64,000 bases of DNA from assembly GCA_014898415.1 (NCBI GenBank), contig RCTD01000032.1:372001-436000 (forward strand). Direction: 5' to 3'. A model generated the notes under the pieces. It searched no databases. It was not told where the DNA came from and worked only from the letters and a program-made list of their open reading frames with translations. A program made the translations under genes and the position numbers. This stretch comes from Stromatinia cepivora (lineage: Eukaryota > Ascomycota > Leotiomycetes > Helotiales > Sclerotiniaceae). Positions 1-10,427 of the stretch are shown piece after piece; the first letter of the stretch is position 1; every line of letters starts with the position of its first letter.

Positions 1-421
1 AGGGTAATGGAGAGGATATAGAGGATTGCGAATGTGATTTCCATTTTGAGGAAGGTGGGGAGGGTAGTCGGATGTTGTACTAGAATATAAGGGAGATGGT
101 GGCCTGCGTAGACGTATTTTATACCAGCTAAGAATTAGATGTGAGTTTTCGATGTAAACTAGAATTGGAAGGAAAAATCAAAATACCTAGAGAAATAGCA
201 TTCAAAGCCAAATTAGATCCCAGCCCCAACACCGTAAACCATTCTTCCCGTCGAAATCTCCATTTTAGGCTCTTCCTCTGACTAACGTAACTCGCCACAA
301 AATTCAAGGCTACGAAAATGATTTCGGTGGTAATAAAGACAGATGCAACAGCTACCAATCTATCACCCGAAAATTGATCCAGATATCCTGCAGGATAGAT
401 TTGAGAAGGAAAAGAAGTCAT
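1..421 (-). CDS. Fungal rhodopsin-domain integral membrane protein, 5' part (runs off the window)
   Basis: Only the first two exons are present. Exon 1 is 187-421 and starts at ATG 421; a 59-bp GT-AG intron (128-186) follows; exon 2 continues from 127 out of the window. Splicing joins ...NAISL to AGIKYVYAGHHLPYIL in frame. The peptide has hydrophobic segments (residues about 22-45 and 64-78), and exon 2 carries the TFLKMEITFAILYILSITL type stretch typical of the seven-helix fungal rhodopsin-domain family (Pfam Fung_rhodopsin). These proteins sit in membranes; most have no known ligand or reaction. The family call rests on pattern similarity of about 120 residues, so it is probable rather than certain. 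Confidence 0.6.
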
Positions 422-1504
422 GATCCATGAAAAAGACCAATATATGAATATCTATCTACCCGAGTACTTGTTCGGGGAAAAATGATGGATTCAAGTCAAC
501 ATATGAATGTGACCCAAATATTACTTTCCCGGTATCATATACCATTCTGCGTGTAACACGAAAGAAAGCCAAAAGCATGTCCACACCACTTGAAACCCCA
601 TGAAAGAGGTATAGATACGGCACATACAAGGGCAGCACATGTACATTCTAGCATGCAGACTATCATCTCATTCTCCAACCAAAGAAAACCCTCAAGATTG
701 GTCAAACATAGGGAAACAGAAGAGATGGTGTGAAAACATCATCCTGCGCCACAACACCACATAGAGCACCCTATGTATTGGTTCCTCAAACATGGATGAA
801 AACCCACAAAATCGCTGAAGAAAAAATGCAGGTATGTGGTTCAGACCTTGCGCTTTTCGTCTTCTCTGCCACGTTCCGGCATCGTAGGAAGCATATGCTG
901 GATTTGCTCCCTGTAGTGTTACCCCATGGTGACCCCACGAATCTCGTTTGGGAAGTGGAATGCTATTTTGGTACACTTGCAGAAGCGAGGTTGTATTGAC
1001 GAGCATACACTTCTATCATACTCGAGTACATCATCCAATTGAAGTCGCTGGGTATGGTTATTTTTGACTACAAACCAACAGTTGCCACAGAAATTGCATG
1101 GGGTAGAGAGCAGCTCGTAGTGTTATCTTTTGAGCGTTATGGAGAGGTTTTCTAAATTATTCATCTCTATTTGTGCGTCTTATTTTTTGAAGAGGATGTG
1201 TACATCGGTACTGCTGTTGGTTGGTCATATAGCCTTTGAAATATTGGAATGAGGAATTTCGCACTTCACATGATAAAGAATTAAGCACTTCGAATTCTGT
1301 TATACAATATACAATATCCACGCTGAGTACCATTCTTGTAACCCTACATAAATTACAAAAGGAAATCATAAATCGCTGAAGCGGTACAGTAATCAATGAT
1401 CAAGAACAAGCGATCCCCCACAGTTCCTATAAAATTGCTGCAAGCTATGATTATTACGATTTTAGCGATGAGAAAGTGTGAGGCATACCTTAGTAACGAA
1501 CATC
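422..1504. other. Intergenic, no supported gene
   Basis: About 1.1 kb between two minus-strand genes. Overlapping open frames on both strands (near 456-638, 692-1006 and 730-999) show no domain, no convincing splice continuation and no codon pattern that favours one strand. It probably holds the promoter of the rhodopsin-domain gene and the 3' end of the next gene. Confidence 0.5.
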
Positions 1505-3242
1505 TTACTTCTTAACCTCCCAAACTTGTCGATTATCCAGAGCCCTACTCAATATTAGAAAACATAAATGTATTCGACATGTAAAAATACCATGATAATT
1601 TTCAATGCACCGATCAACTGCAGCCTCATCTTCCCAGTGGAAGTAACAGACGTTGCTATACCGTTGCGGATATGGACTAAGCAATCCCACAACCTTATGT
1701 CCAGTAGGAGAATGTACAATCATATCCAGAACCGCCTCTTCCTCCAAACAGAAATCTTGTGTATGAAATTTGATTATGCATAGAACGTCTGGGGTTTGAT
1801 TATGTTCCATCTGTCGTTTTGTTGCGTTTGTGATTATGGTTATATCTTTATGGTGTACCAAGCCATTTGGAAACCTCCTTAAACAATCGCTTGATAAAAG
1901 TGTGTCCCGCGATTGGCGAGGTGACTTCTTTTCCGTCGAATCACTCTGACTTTGATCCACGACGGTAACACTTCGAGAATTTCCTGGTTCTTGACCGAAA
2001 GGGGAAACAGAACGTGTTCGATCGACCCTCTTGTTCTCATTCTCCTCACGAAATTTGAATCTCCATGCCTCTAACTCCTTCATTCTTATTGCTACATCCC
2101 TCGATCCGTTCCCTCGACGGTTCCGACGACGTGTATTTCTTTTTTTGAACGGACTGTAACGTCCATAATGGCAGGAGTACAGCCCTTTTTTCTTTAACTT
2201 CATGTTCCTCAACGGGACCTTGTGACAAAACTCGCGCGCTGGAAATAGTGTTCTCGTCATTCCCCTCCCCTCCAAAGGATCCTCAGCAAGACTAAAATGG
2301 CGCCAAGAAGCACACTTGAACCGCACAATCATTCTGGATGGGGCCATGGGAAAGTCCCCAAGGTACACTAACGCAGGCTCTTCACCCTTCGAGCTCCCAA
2401 CCCCCATGTCGATTTCCTCAATCTCTTCTATGTTTTTTGTGATATCGTTCCTCCTCGTTTTCAGAATGAGGCGCCTCGGTGAATGTTCGTTTTCTAGATT
2501 GTTGAGAATTACTTGGCTCGGGATTATTTGTGAAAGCCTCAGTGTCTTCCCAAGTTTGCGCTATATTCCTGGTTACACGCAAGGGTTTAGGGGCCCACAA
2601 TCGAGTTCTGTTGTCGGCTGGAGGGACGGGTTGAGAAGCCCGTGTTTGAGTTCCGTCGTTGACTGGAGGGAAAGGTTGAGAAGCCCAGGTTTGAGTTCCG
2701 TCGTTGGCTGAAGGGACGGGCTGAGAAGCCCCAAATTGAGCTCCGCTACTGTTAGAATTGACAGTCGATGAGCTAGGCGTCTGGTTTGGGAAGTGATTGT
2801 TAGAACCGAGGGGCGAAGCGTTATATGCTGGATTTGTAAAGGAATTATTCGAAGTAGCGGGCGACGAGTTAGACGTTAGATTTGCGAATGAACCGCTTTC
2901 GGACGGCGTATTTGTAAAGGGACTACTCTGCTGAGACGTCGAATGTGTAGAAAAGGCACCTCGCCGGGAACGTAGGTTGGTAAATTCGTCTGTTGGTGAC
3001 GGTTGATCTAGGGACGTACTAAATGGCGATGGTGAGAGTTGGGCCGCGTTCTGTTCGGCAAACTGCAAACGATCTGATGCACCGCGTCGAACAAGCTCTG
3101 GTCGACTTTGGACACCTTCAGCCGTGGGCGCTACTGGAAAGTTCGGAGGTTCTGGATGTGTACGGTCCCAGCCGATGGAACGATTGCAACGGCAAAATGG
3201 ACCTTGACCACAGATATGGCAGGCACTTGGTCTTGGGCACAT
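1505..3242 (-). CDS. Hypothetical protein, Cys/His-rich N-terminus and Ser/Asn/Gln-rich middle
   Basis: I do not recognise this protein. I place the start at ATG 3242 (MCPRPSACHICGQGPFCRC), because upstream open frame to 3515 is AT-rich and looks like leader. Two open frames overlap around 2420; an 85-bp GT-AG intron (2428-2512) joins them in frame (...NNPEP to KEIEEIDMGVGSS), so no frameshift is needed. Residues 1-20 hold C-x2-C and C-x-C motifs; the middle is rich in S, N, T and Q with imperfect repeats of ASQPxPPxNDGTQTW; the C-terminal half is basic then globular-looking. The 3' end is uncertain: reading through stops at 1505, whereas a 46-bp intron (1545-1590) would give the more protein-like tail LWIIDKFGRLRSKM and extend the gene to about 1400. 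Confidence 0.5.
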
Positions 3243-3988
3243 GGCGGTTGAGGGGAATTTCGGGATGTAGTAATACGTGCTCGTAGATAAATATTCGTTG
3301 TTTGCTGATTCAAAAAAAAAAGAGTTGGAGAATATCAATGCATGATTGAAATAAGTGCTATTGTTTAGAGTAATGATTCTTGTATGGAGAAAAGAAATAA
3401 ATGTTCGGAAGCGTTTTAGATGTAGAAGAAAAGATGGCTTCATTTCAGGTACATAAGGAAGGAGCCGCTTGATCCTTTTGCTTTCTCCATGATAATTCAG
3501 CAAAGAGCCAACCATTAGGTTAAGAGTATCCTGCTCTTACTTGGGTTAATCAAAGGTATTCAAGATTTGGACCCGTGTGAAAAAAAGAATTGGAAAATCA
3601 TTGGCATCACCATTTCCCCTTGGATATTTTTAAGAATCAAACATGCGGGATAGTAGTGAGAAACTCATGTCAATTCAGCCATCATAAAATTGAATGTAAT
3701 GTATTTGTATTCAGATTGGGTATCGCCTGCTAGCCTATTTGCATTTAACAAAGTACAGCTGCAACTGAGTATGAAACTAAAATTTATGCTAGTGTATCCT
3801 AGCCACTGACAGATCGTGTTACTCAAGAGATGCGAATATGATGTCAAATGTCCCACTAGCAATCGTTTGATGAATGTAAATCGCTGATCCGGACCACAAC
3901 TGAAGCGCGAGATATGCAAGGTATCTGGGGTCGATATATCTAATCGGATGATACCATCTTTCATGCTTTGCGGTTAGCATTAGCATGA
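3243..3988. other. Intergenic between two minus-strand genes
   Basis: The stretch contains the leader of the hypothetical gene, including a short A-run near 3311-3321, and the 3' flank of the RRM gene. An open frame at 3665-3964 has no recognisable features. I see no further gene. Confidence 0.5.
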
Positions 3989-5256
3989 TTACTCTCTATC
4001 GCTCTTTCCTCTCCATCCTCTGGTTGGAGCTTCTCCTTTGGATTGAGCGCTCGACAAACTAGGCTTGACCCTAATCTTTCCACCCCATTTCTCAGACCAA
4101 TCCAGGTTGACAATAGCTCCATCAGCTTCTTGACTATCCTGCAGTTCAACGAAGCAGAAATGGCTATTCCCCTCTCTTGGCTCTCTTGGAGAGCATAACT
4201 TGCTGACCCACTTGACATTGTACTCGCTAAAGAGCTCTCTGATCTCTGCCTCGGTAGCAGCTTCATCTCCGAAATCTGGCAAACCACCAACATAGATTCT
4301 TTGCTTCTCAACGACTTTGCCTGATACTCCTCCAGATGCACGACTGACTTTGAGGCCCCACTCATTGCCATCAAACATTTTAACTGCGTCGTTGACTTGG
4401 GTGTTGTTGGCAAGATCAACGAAACAGTAATAGTGGTTACCACCTTCCTCAACCTTTGAAGGGTGTGGAGAGATCAACTTGCTAACAACTTCAACATCAA
4501 ACCCTTCGAAGATTTCTCGGATCTTGCGGTTTGCTGTTTCTTGATCATCAATTCTTGGCAATCCTCCAACATAAAGTCTTTTACCATCTTGAGAAGAAGT
4601 ATCTACTTGACGTTGTTGAGAAGTCTCAGAGCTCTTCCAGCGGTCATTTGTGTAAAGAGGAGTCTCTGAGGATGATCCCTGTGGACGAGTGCTGCCTACA
4701 TTTTGTCAGTGGGAGTTTTACAAACCTGCCGCATGAATCTGATGACAGATAAGTACTAATGCTTGTAGATTCACTCACGGTCTGATCTTACACCAGGCTT
4801 GACTCTGAGTGTACGATTTTTGAACTCTTGACCGTCATAACGATTCAAAGCTTCATCAGCCATATCCTTGGTGGTGAAAGTAACGAAGCAGTAACCGGGG
4901 TTGCGCTTTGTCATGGAATCGATAGACATATGGACAGTTCGAGATTCACGTGGAACATCTTGAAAAATGGTTTCAATATCCTCTGCGGTGGTATCATAGC
5001 TTAGATTGCCAACGTAGATGCGTCGACCTTCTTCAATGGCCTTGTCCGACTCTGTGGGCTGTGAAGATTTTCTTGGCGAGTCACCTGCCTCGTTTCGAGA
5101 AAATCTCCCCTGGCCCTGGTTTGGTCGATCACCACCATCTCTACCAGCATTTTGTCCACCTCCACGATTTCTTGAAGAAGACCAAGGAGAAACTCTCTCT
5201 TCGCCATTTGGACTTTGAGGAGGATCTTGCTTAACACGCCAGTTGTTGGAGAACAT
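3989..5256 (-). CDS. RNA-binding protein with three RRM domains
   Basis: Two exons: 4779-5256 and 3989-4695, separated by an 83-bp intron (4696-4778, donor GTGAGT, acceptor TGTAG) that joins frames exactly, giving 394 aa. The start is ATG 5256. Residues 1-77 are a Gly/Arg/Ser/Asn-rich low-complexity tail. RRM1 begins near 79 (RNP2 RRIYVGNL, RNP1-like PGYCFVTF), RRM2 near 198 (KRLYVGGL, NHYYCFVDL) and RRM3 near 290 (QRIYVGGL, NSHFCFVEL). The RRM family binds single-stranded RNA; the exact target cannot be read from sequence. The head-to-head arrangement with NOB1, 373 bp apart, suggests a shared promoter. No specific orthologue recognised. Confidence 0.85.
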
Positions 5257-5629
5257 ATTGAAGTTTTGGGATGTGAGATTTGGGTATTGAAATGATTGAA
5301 TTTGTATCCAAATTAAATTCGTTAGAGTTCGGATTTAAAGAGAGAAATGCCCCACGGTATATGAATATCAGAAATATCAAAAATTGGAGTTGAAGTTGAA
5401 GATTTGTTTTTGATTGAATTTTCAAGATGTAAACAAAATTTATAAAATTTTCCGAGCAAACAACCTAGAAAAGGAAGTACAGCACGTGATTGAATGCAAA
5501 TTTATCTTTTCGCTTATCGAGACCGCCCGGCAGTAATTATTTTTTTCGATAATCTTTATCACACACCCCGCCATGATAATTGCATCGCATTAAACAAGAT
5601 CGTTAGTACTTATAGTTGAAGAGTTGAAA
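5257..5629. promoter_or_regulatory. Divergent promoter between the RRM gene and NOB1
   Basis: A 373-bp spacer separates two divergent start codons, so both promoters must lie here. It contains a CACGTG E-box-like palindrome at 5483-5488 inside the word GCACGTGAT, and AT-rich AAAATTTAT / AAAATTTT words near 5436-5452. The same GCACGTGAT word occurs upstream of NOP10. Promoter function is inference from gene orientation. Confidence 0.5.
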
Positions 5630-6970
5630 ATGGCCACAAATACTACCAAGCCCATACATAGTCTTATTATTGATGCAGGGCCAATAATTAAGAATGATCC
5701 CTCAGTCTCTACGCTTCTTGGGCAAGCAGAAAATCTCTATACAATCCCCCTCGTTATCGACGAAATCAAAGATGCCGTCACAAGAGCCAGATTCGAAACT
5801 ACCCTACTACCGTTCCTCAAATTAAGAGCGCCTCGGTCAGCTAGCATTAAAGTCATAACTGAATTCGCGCGGAAAACAGGTGATTTGGAAGTACTTAGCA
5901 GACAAGATATCCATTTGATGGCATTAGCATATGAGCTTGAATGTGAACGAAATCATGGAGATTGGAGATTACGAAGTGTGCCAGGACAGAAGAGATTAAA
6001 TGGAGCTCCTTCTGTATCTTTAACTGGAGAGAACCCTGCCTACACTACAGCCGCGCCAGAAGCATCCACGGATGCTGCAGCACAGCCAAATATTGAAACT
6101 AGAGGCGCATGGGGAACATCAATACCTCAAGCAACAGAAGAATCCAACATCGAGACACAGCCTATTGAGGAAGCATTGGAAGCTACCCACATATCCACCA
6201 TCGAGGAGCCAGAAGCAACAGTCACAGAAGAACAAACCAAAGAACCAACTTCCACAACAGAGCCCGAAACGACCCCCGAAACCGCGGATGAATCATCGAA
6301 TATAGAAGAAGTCCCCGCGTCCGAATCCGACGCCGAAGACGAAGGATGGATCACGCCCTCCAACCTCAAAAAACACCAACAAAAAGACAACAACGGCACC
6401 TTCGAGCCCCAAGAAGAACAAAAAACAATCCAAGTAGCAACCATCACCAGCGATTACGCCATGCAAAACGTCATGCTACGTATGAACCTCAACCTACTCT
6501 CACCCTCTCTCCAACGCATCCGTCAACTTAAAACCTGGGTTTTGCGATGCCACGCCTGTTTTGGCATTACCAGAGATATGACGAAGCAATTCTGCGGACG
6601 CTGCGGAAAACCCACTTTACTCCGAACCTCCTGCTCCACCGACAAAGATGGAAATGTCAAGGTGCATCTTAAGAAAAATATGCAATGGAATAACAGAGGA
6701 AATGTATACAGTGTACCCAAACCCGTTGCGGGGACAGCGAATGGAAAGAATATCAAGGGCGGTGGAAAGGGAGGATGGGGTAATGATTTGATATTGGCTG
6801 AAGATCAAAAGGAGTACGTGAGAGAAATGGCTACTTCAAGGAGAAAGAAGGACAAGGATCTCATGGATGAAGATTACCTACCCAGTATTTTGACTGGAGA
6901 TCGTGGGCGGGCAGGCGGTAGACCAAAAGTTGGAGCGGGCAAAAATGTTAATTCCAAGAAACGACATTAG
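5630..6970 (+). CDS. NOB1: NOB1, endonuclease for 18S rRNA 3'-end (site D) maturation
   Basis: Single-exon, 446 aa. I start at ATG 5630 (AAAATGGCC context) rather than the upstream TTG at 5624. The N-terminal PIN nuclease domain (residues about 9-105) opens with HSLIIDAGPII, holding the first catalytic Asp, and continues with the acidic VIDEIKDAVT and LSRQDIHLMALAYELE. A long acidic Thr/Glu-rich linker (about 140-255) follows, then a zinc ribbon near 306-330 with CHAC and CGRC, and a basic Gly-rich tail. In the family, Nob1 cleaves 20S pre-rRNA in late cytoplasmic 40S particles with Pno1/Dim2. Order of domains and length match fungal Nob1. It is convergent with NOP10. Confidence 0.95.
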   Translation: MATNTTKPIHSLIIDAGPIIKNDPSVSTLLGQAENLYTIPLVIDEIKDAVTRARFETTLLPFLKLRAPRSASIKVITEFARKTGDLEVLSRQDIHLMALAYELECERNHGDWRLRSVPGQKRLNGAPSVSLTGENPAYTTAAPEASTDAAAQPNIETRGAWGTSIPQATEESNIETQPIEEALEATHISTIEEPEATVTEEQTKEPTSTTEPETTPETADESSNIEEVPASESDAEDEGWITPSNLKKHQQKDNNGTFEPQEEQKTIQVATITSDYAMQNVMLRMNLNLLSPSLQRIRQLKTWVLRCHACFGITRDMTKQFCGRCGKPTLLRTSCSTDKDGNVKVHLKKNMQWNNRGNVYSVPKPVAGTANGKNIKGGGKGGWGNDLILAEDQKEYVREMATSRRKKDKDLMDEDYLPSILTGDRGRAGGRPKVGAGKNVNSKKRH

Positions 6971-7503
6971 AATTGAAATAAGTAAAAGTAACCTCAAAAA
7001 TAGATCCAAATACTTTGTACTTTTATAAACTCTGAGCTTGCTTTTGAAATTGTGATATTCCTCAATTCGCCAGTAGATAAAGAATCTGCCTGTAAAGCAG
7101 CAAAGAAGTACTTGCAAATAATCGCAATTCCTCCTTCCCTACTAACAAAAGCCGAATTTTCTTTTCCCCTCTTAAACGAATTGTCATGCACTAAGAACCG
7201 ATAGATGTAAGAATCCCTCGTCCGGAACGCCAGTATACTCCGCACATTCCATTCAACCCACTAGCCTGATGCATTTCATCGCAGCTAGATATTCAACCTT
7301 CCCTTACTACACATTTGATGATGCACAACATTGCGCATTGCACACATCTATCTCCCCTTTCCTATCCCTGCTGATCGAGTAGCCAATCCGTTTTTCTACC
7401 CGTGGAGATATCTATTGGCCCAAAACCTTGAGATCCTCTATTTGCGCATATGTATTAGCAAACACTGTTCATTCCAAATCATCGCCCTTCCCATTAATCC
7501 ATC
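6971..7503. other. Convergent intergenic region between NOB1 and NOP10
   Basis: This stretch carries the two 3' flanks. There is no open frame with features. Its right edge runs into the NOP10 terminal intron, which holds a run of C on the plus strand (G on the gene strand) at about 7561-7570. Confidence 0.5.
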
Positions 7504-7765
7504 TCACATCCTCCCTAACCCTCTTCCCTCCCTGACCCCCCCCTCTCCTACAAAAACAACCCCCCCCCCCAAAAGAAAAGAACAACTCACTCTGCTGCAC
7601 AAGCAACAAACCATATCTCTTCTTCAACGTAACCCTATGTCTCGAATACTTATCATCAGGCGAAAATCGGGCCGGGTGCGCACTCTTGGTGACCTCACCC
7701 CCAATCACTTTCTTAAGGGTGTAGACGCGCTTTCCGGCTGCGTCGAGGGTGTACATGAGATGCAT
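7504..7765 (-). CDS. NOP10: NOP10, H/ACA snoRNP subunit
   Basis: The start is ATG 7765 ([17 protein letters not shown]). The first 58 residues cover the whole Nop10 family length, with the hallmark [17 protein letters not shown] and [10 protein letters not shown]. Nop10 is a small core protein of H/ACA snoRNPs, which pseudouridylate rRNA; it supports Cbf5 in the nucleolus. The frame is interrupted after the second Gln by a donor GTGAGT at 7590. Several acceptors are possible: TTAG ending at 7515 gives only three more residues (RRM) and a stop at 7504-7506; TGTAG ending at 7548 gives a Gly-rich 15-residue tail. I prefer the short tail because yeast Nop10 is 58 aa. An in-frame extension upstream to 7879 is not Nop10-like. 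Confidence 0.9.
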
Positions 7766-8585
7766 TTTGACGATGTGGGCTGAAAGTTCACGATGTGTGC
7801 GGGTGAGAACTAAGAGTCGGGAATTCGACGAGGTGAAGTCTGGTTTGATAATTATGTTAGCGTATGCATTGAATCGCAAAAAGAATAATCAATTGCATAG
7901 CGGAGAATAATTGAAAACGATTGAAGTAATTGGGAGGCACACATACGGGTTGAGACTTGAAATGGTGCAAGTTGTCGTTCGTTGAAGGTTAGAGGTTTGA
8001 AGCTTCTGTGGATAAATTTCTTGACGAACTTTTTTGGGGTAGGGATTGATTGATTGATTAGCCGGGTCTAGGCACGTGATATATATGATCTGAGGTACTC
8101 TCCGCGCCTCTATTATCTATCATCGAAACACGGGCTGAGAAGCTGTATTTTGTGATTGTAATTCAATGATTAACATTTGGCAAGCATTTATTTATTTTAG
8201 AATTTCATGCATTGTTCATCTGTGATTTAGACTAGGCTACTTCGATCATCAAAAAGCTGCTTCAAGGCACATATCACACCGTTGCCTCGAACAACTTAAC
8301 CTGATAACTATTGTAAGAGCTTCCAGGTAATTGGAGAACGAAACACTCTCCAAAAGATAACTCACCAGCCACCGCTGCTTTTTGTGTCGCCCTCTATTGC
8401 AACACCTGTTAAGTGTTGCAGTCTCGCTACTCAATGATAATAGTTTCTCCGTGACAGAAAACCAACTATGCCACGAATATGAATAGGTCTCAAGGACAAC
8501 GCTGGGCTGGATGCGCTGTAGCCAGCACACATTGAAAACGCAAATGGAATATGACCTGAAGACAGCTTCCGCATATTACCAATTT
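7766..8585. other. Intergenic: NOP10 promoter and B55 3' flank
   Basis: The spacer holds a CACGTG palindrome at 8073-8078 (within GGCACGTGAT) about 310 bp upstream of the NOP10 start, and a TTGATTGATTGATTAG repeat just before it. An open frame at 8249-8530 on the minus strand lies in the PP2A B55 3' flank and shows no domain. Confidence 0.5.
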
Positions 8586-10427
8586 CTACAATGCAGAGAA
8601 AACGAAAAGCTAAATATATAATTAGTAGATGTTCCTGAGGAAATCATTCTTTTATCACTCACGTTGTTCGTTGCAGCAATTGCGATGCTGTCTTCGAAAG
8701 GATGCCAGCTCATGTGTAAGATCTTTTTGTTGAAGTCGATTTGATCTGCATCTGTTTCTTTCTTCATCCTTCCACCTTGACCTCCAACACCGGCAGCCGG
8801 ACTACCTGCCCTCGAGTTGCCCTTTTTGCCATTTGCGGTGGTGGGGCTACCGGTTGGGTTGATTGGTGTTGGAACACCAACCTTCTTAGCCTTGAAAGCT
8901 GATTTATCAGCTTGCAGGACTACCTCCACTTCCTTATCGGGATCTGATGGGTAGATCATGAAGTTGTTGTTGTAACTTCCGGTCATAACATTCTTTGCAT
9001 CGCCAGAGAATACGACCTCAAACTTATCAAAGATACTGTCATTCTCATAAGTGTCACAAAGACGTGGTCGAAGGTGCTCGTGGATCGGAATAGTCTTGAC
9101 AGGTTGTCTCTCCATGTTAACATCCCAGATTTTGACAGTAAGATAATCACGTGAAAGAATATATCGACCATCATGAGAGAATCGGACATCAGAAATGGAA
9201 GAAATAATTTCCGAGAAGAATGATCGAGCAGAAGGGTCTTCTTCCTGTTCGAATTCTAAAAAAGGTATGAGTTAGCCGAATTTTAAAAATGATGACATGG
9301 CAAACTTACGCTTTGCGTGCTGATCACAAAGAGCACTCTCTCTCATGTCTGCAAGTTTGATTGTTCCTTTTGAGCTTGCATACATGAACCAGTTACAACT
9401 CTGTGGGTGGAACTCCGCAGCCGTGATGACTTCGGTAAGCTCCTCCATGTTGGCGGGCTTGATGTCTACGATGTTGAAGCTTTGATCTTGAATATTCAAG
9501 TTCCACAAGTTTATCCGCAAATCATCACTGCTAATGAATGTCTCCCCATCGCTGTTCACCGAAATGCTGTTGATATGGTACGCATGTGCATTTGCATATG
9601 TTCGACGTGGTACTGCTGCAACAACAGTGTCGTGATGAGTAAGGCGGGGTAATTTTAGGTCGTGGGAACTGTTGAAATGAACATTTGATATGGGTCGAAT
9701 GCCACCACCGCCTCCGGCAGGATTTCCTGGAGTCAAATCATGAGAAAGGTTGTTTTCTGCAACAACTTTCAGTGACTTCTCAAACACCTTCCATAACTTT
9801 ATGGTCTTATCGTTTGTTGAAAGTAGGTAATGGGAGGCGTTTTGTCGTCGGCACCACTTAATTTTGTTGATCTTCTCTTCTATCTCTAATGATTTGAGGT
9901 AATCGAACTCGGGCTCGTGAGATTGAAATTCTGTGTGAAATTTGTACTCGCATGTTTTTTTCTAGATAGTGTCAGTTTCGCGACTTGCACAATCTAGACG
10001 AGGGCTTAATTTCTGTACCGTCTCATTCCTTTCGAAAAGGACAACACGTCCACCTTTGTCTCCTGTAGCAAGATAATTTCCGGTGTGATCGAATTCGACT
10101 GTTGATATGATATCCGCTGTAATCCGCCGTGTCAGTATTTCTAGAATGAAGGTCGTACTATCCGCAGACAATGAAAAGTACCATCAATATATAGGAGCAG
10201 TGAGAGGACATACCTTCTGTTATATCTTCGACATCGCCTTTGTCACCAAAACATCTGATAACAATTTGTTAGCTTTGATTTAATGACAGTGACGCAATCA
10301 ATCCAGAAAACACATTCAGAGCCCCTCAACCATGACTTCACAGGTGGCAGATGAATAAGAATATATAGCAAGGGTATACTGACTGAGTGAACTTCCAAGT
10401 TGGAGAGTTCGGTTCCCCTTCTACCAT
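8586..10427 (-). CDS. CDC55: PP2A regulatory subunit B, B55/PR55 family (WD40)
   Basis: Six exons: 10384-10427, 10214-10254, 10019-10116, 9310-9961, 8663-9255 and 8586-8609, giving 483 aa. All five introns are GT-AG (129, 97, 57, 54 and 53 bp) and keep frame. The protein begins [20 protein letters not shown] and ends NNLFVFSAL. WD40 blades are visible throughout ([69 protein letters not shown]). B55 subunits direct the PP2A catalytic/scaffold dimer to substrates in mitosis and polarity. A Gly/Ser/Ala/Pro-rich insert near residues 405-440 is fungal-type. The last exon encodes only the final seven residues and the stop. The gene symbol follows yeast; aspergilli call it pabA. Confidence 0.95.

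Noticed and set aside
692..1006. Overlapping open frames on both strands
   Set aside because: No domain, no splice logic, and the two frames cannot both be real. Either could be chance.
2407..2460. Possible frameshift between two frames of the hypothetical gene
   Set aside because: A GT-AG intron at 2428-2512 joins the frames exactly, so a mutation is not required.
5624..5632. TTG start for NOB1
   Set aside because: A standard ATG with good context lies two codons downstream and matches the family start.
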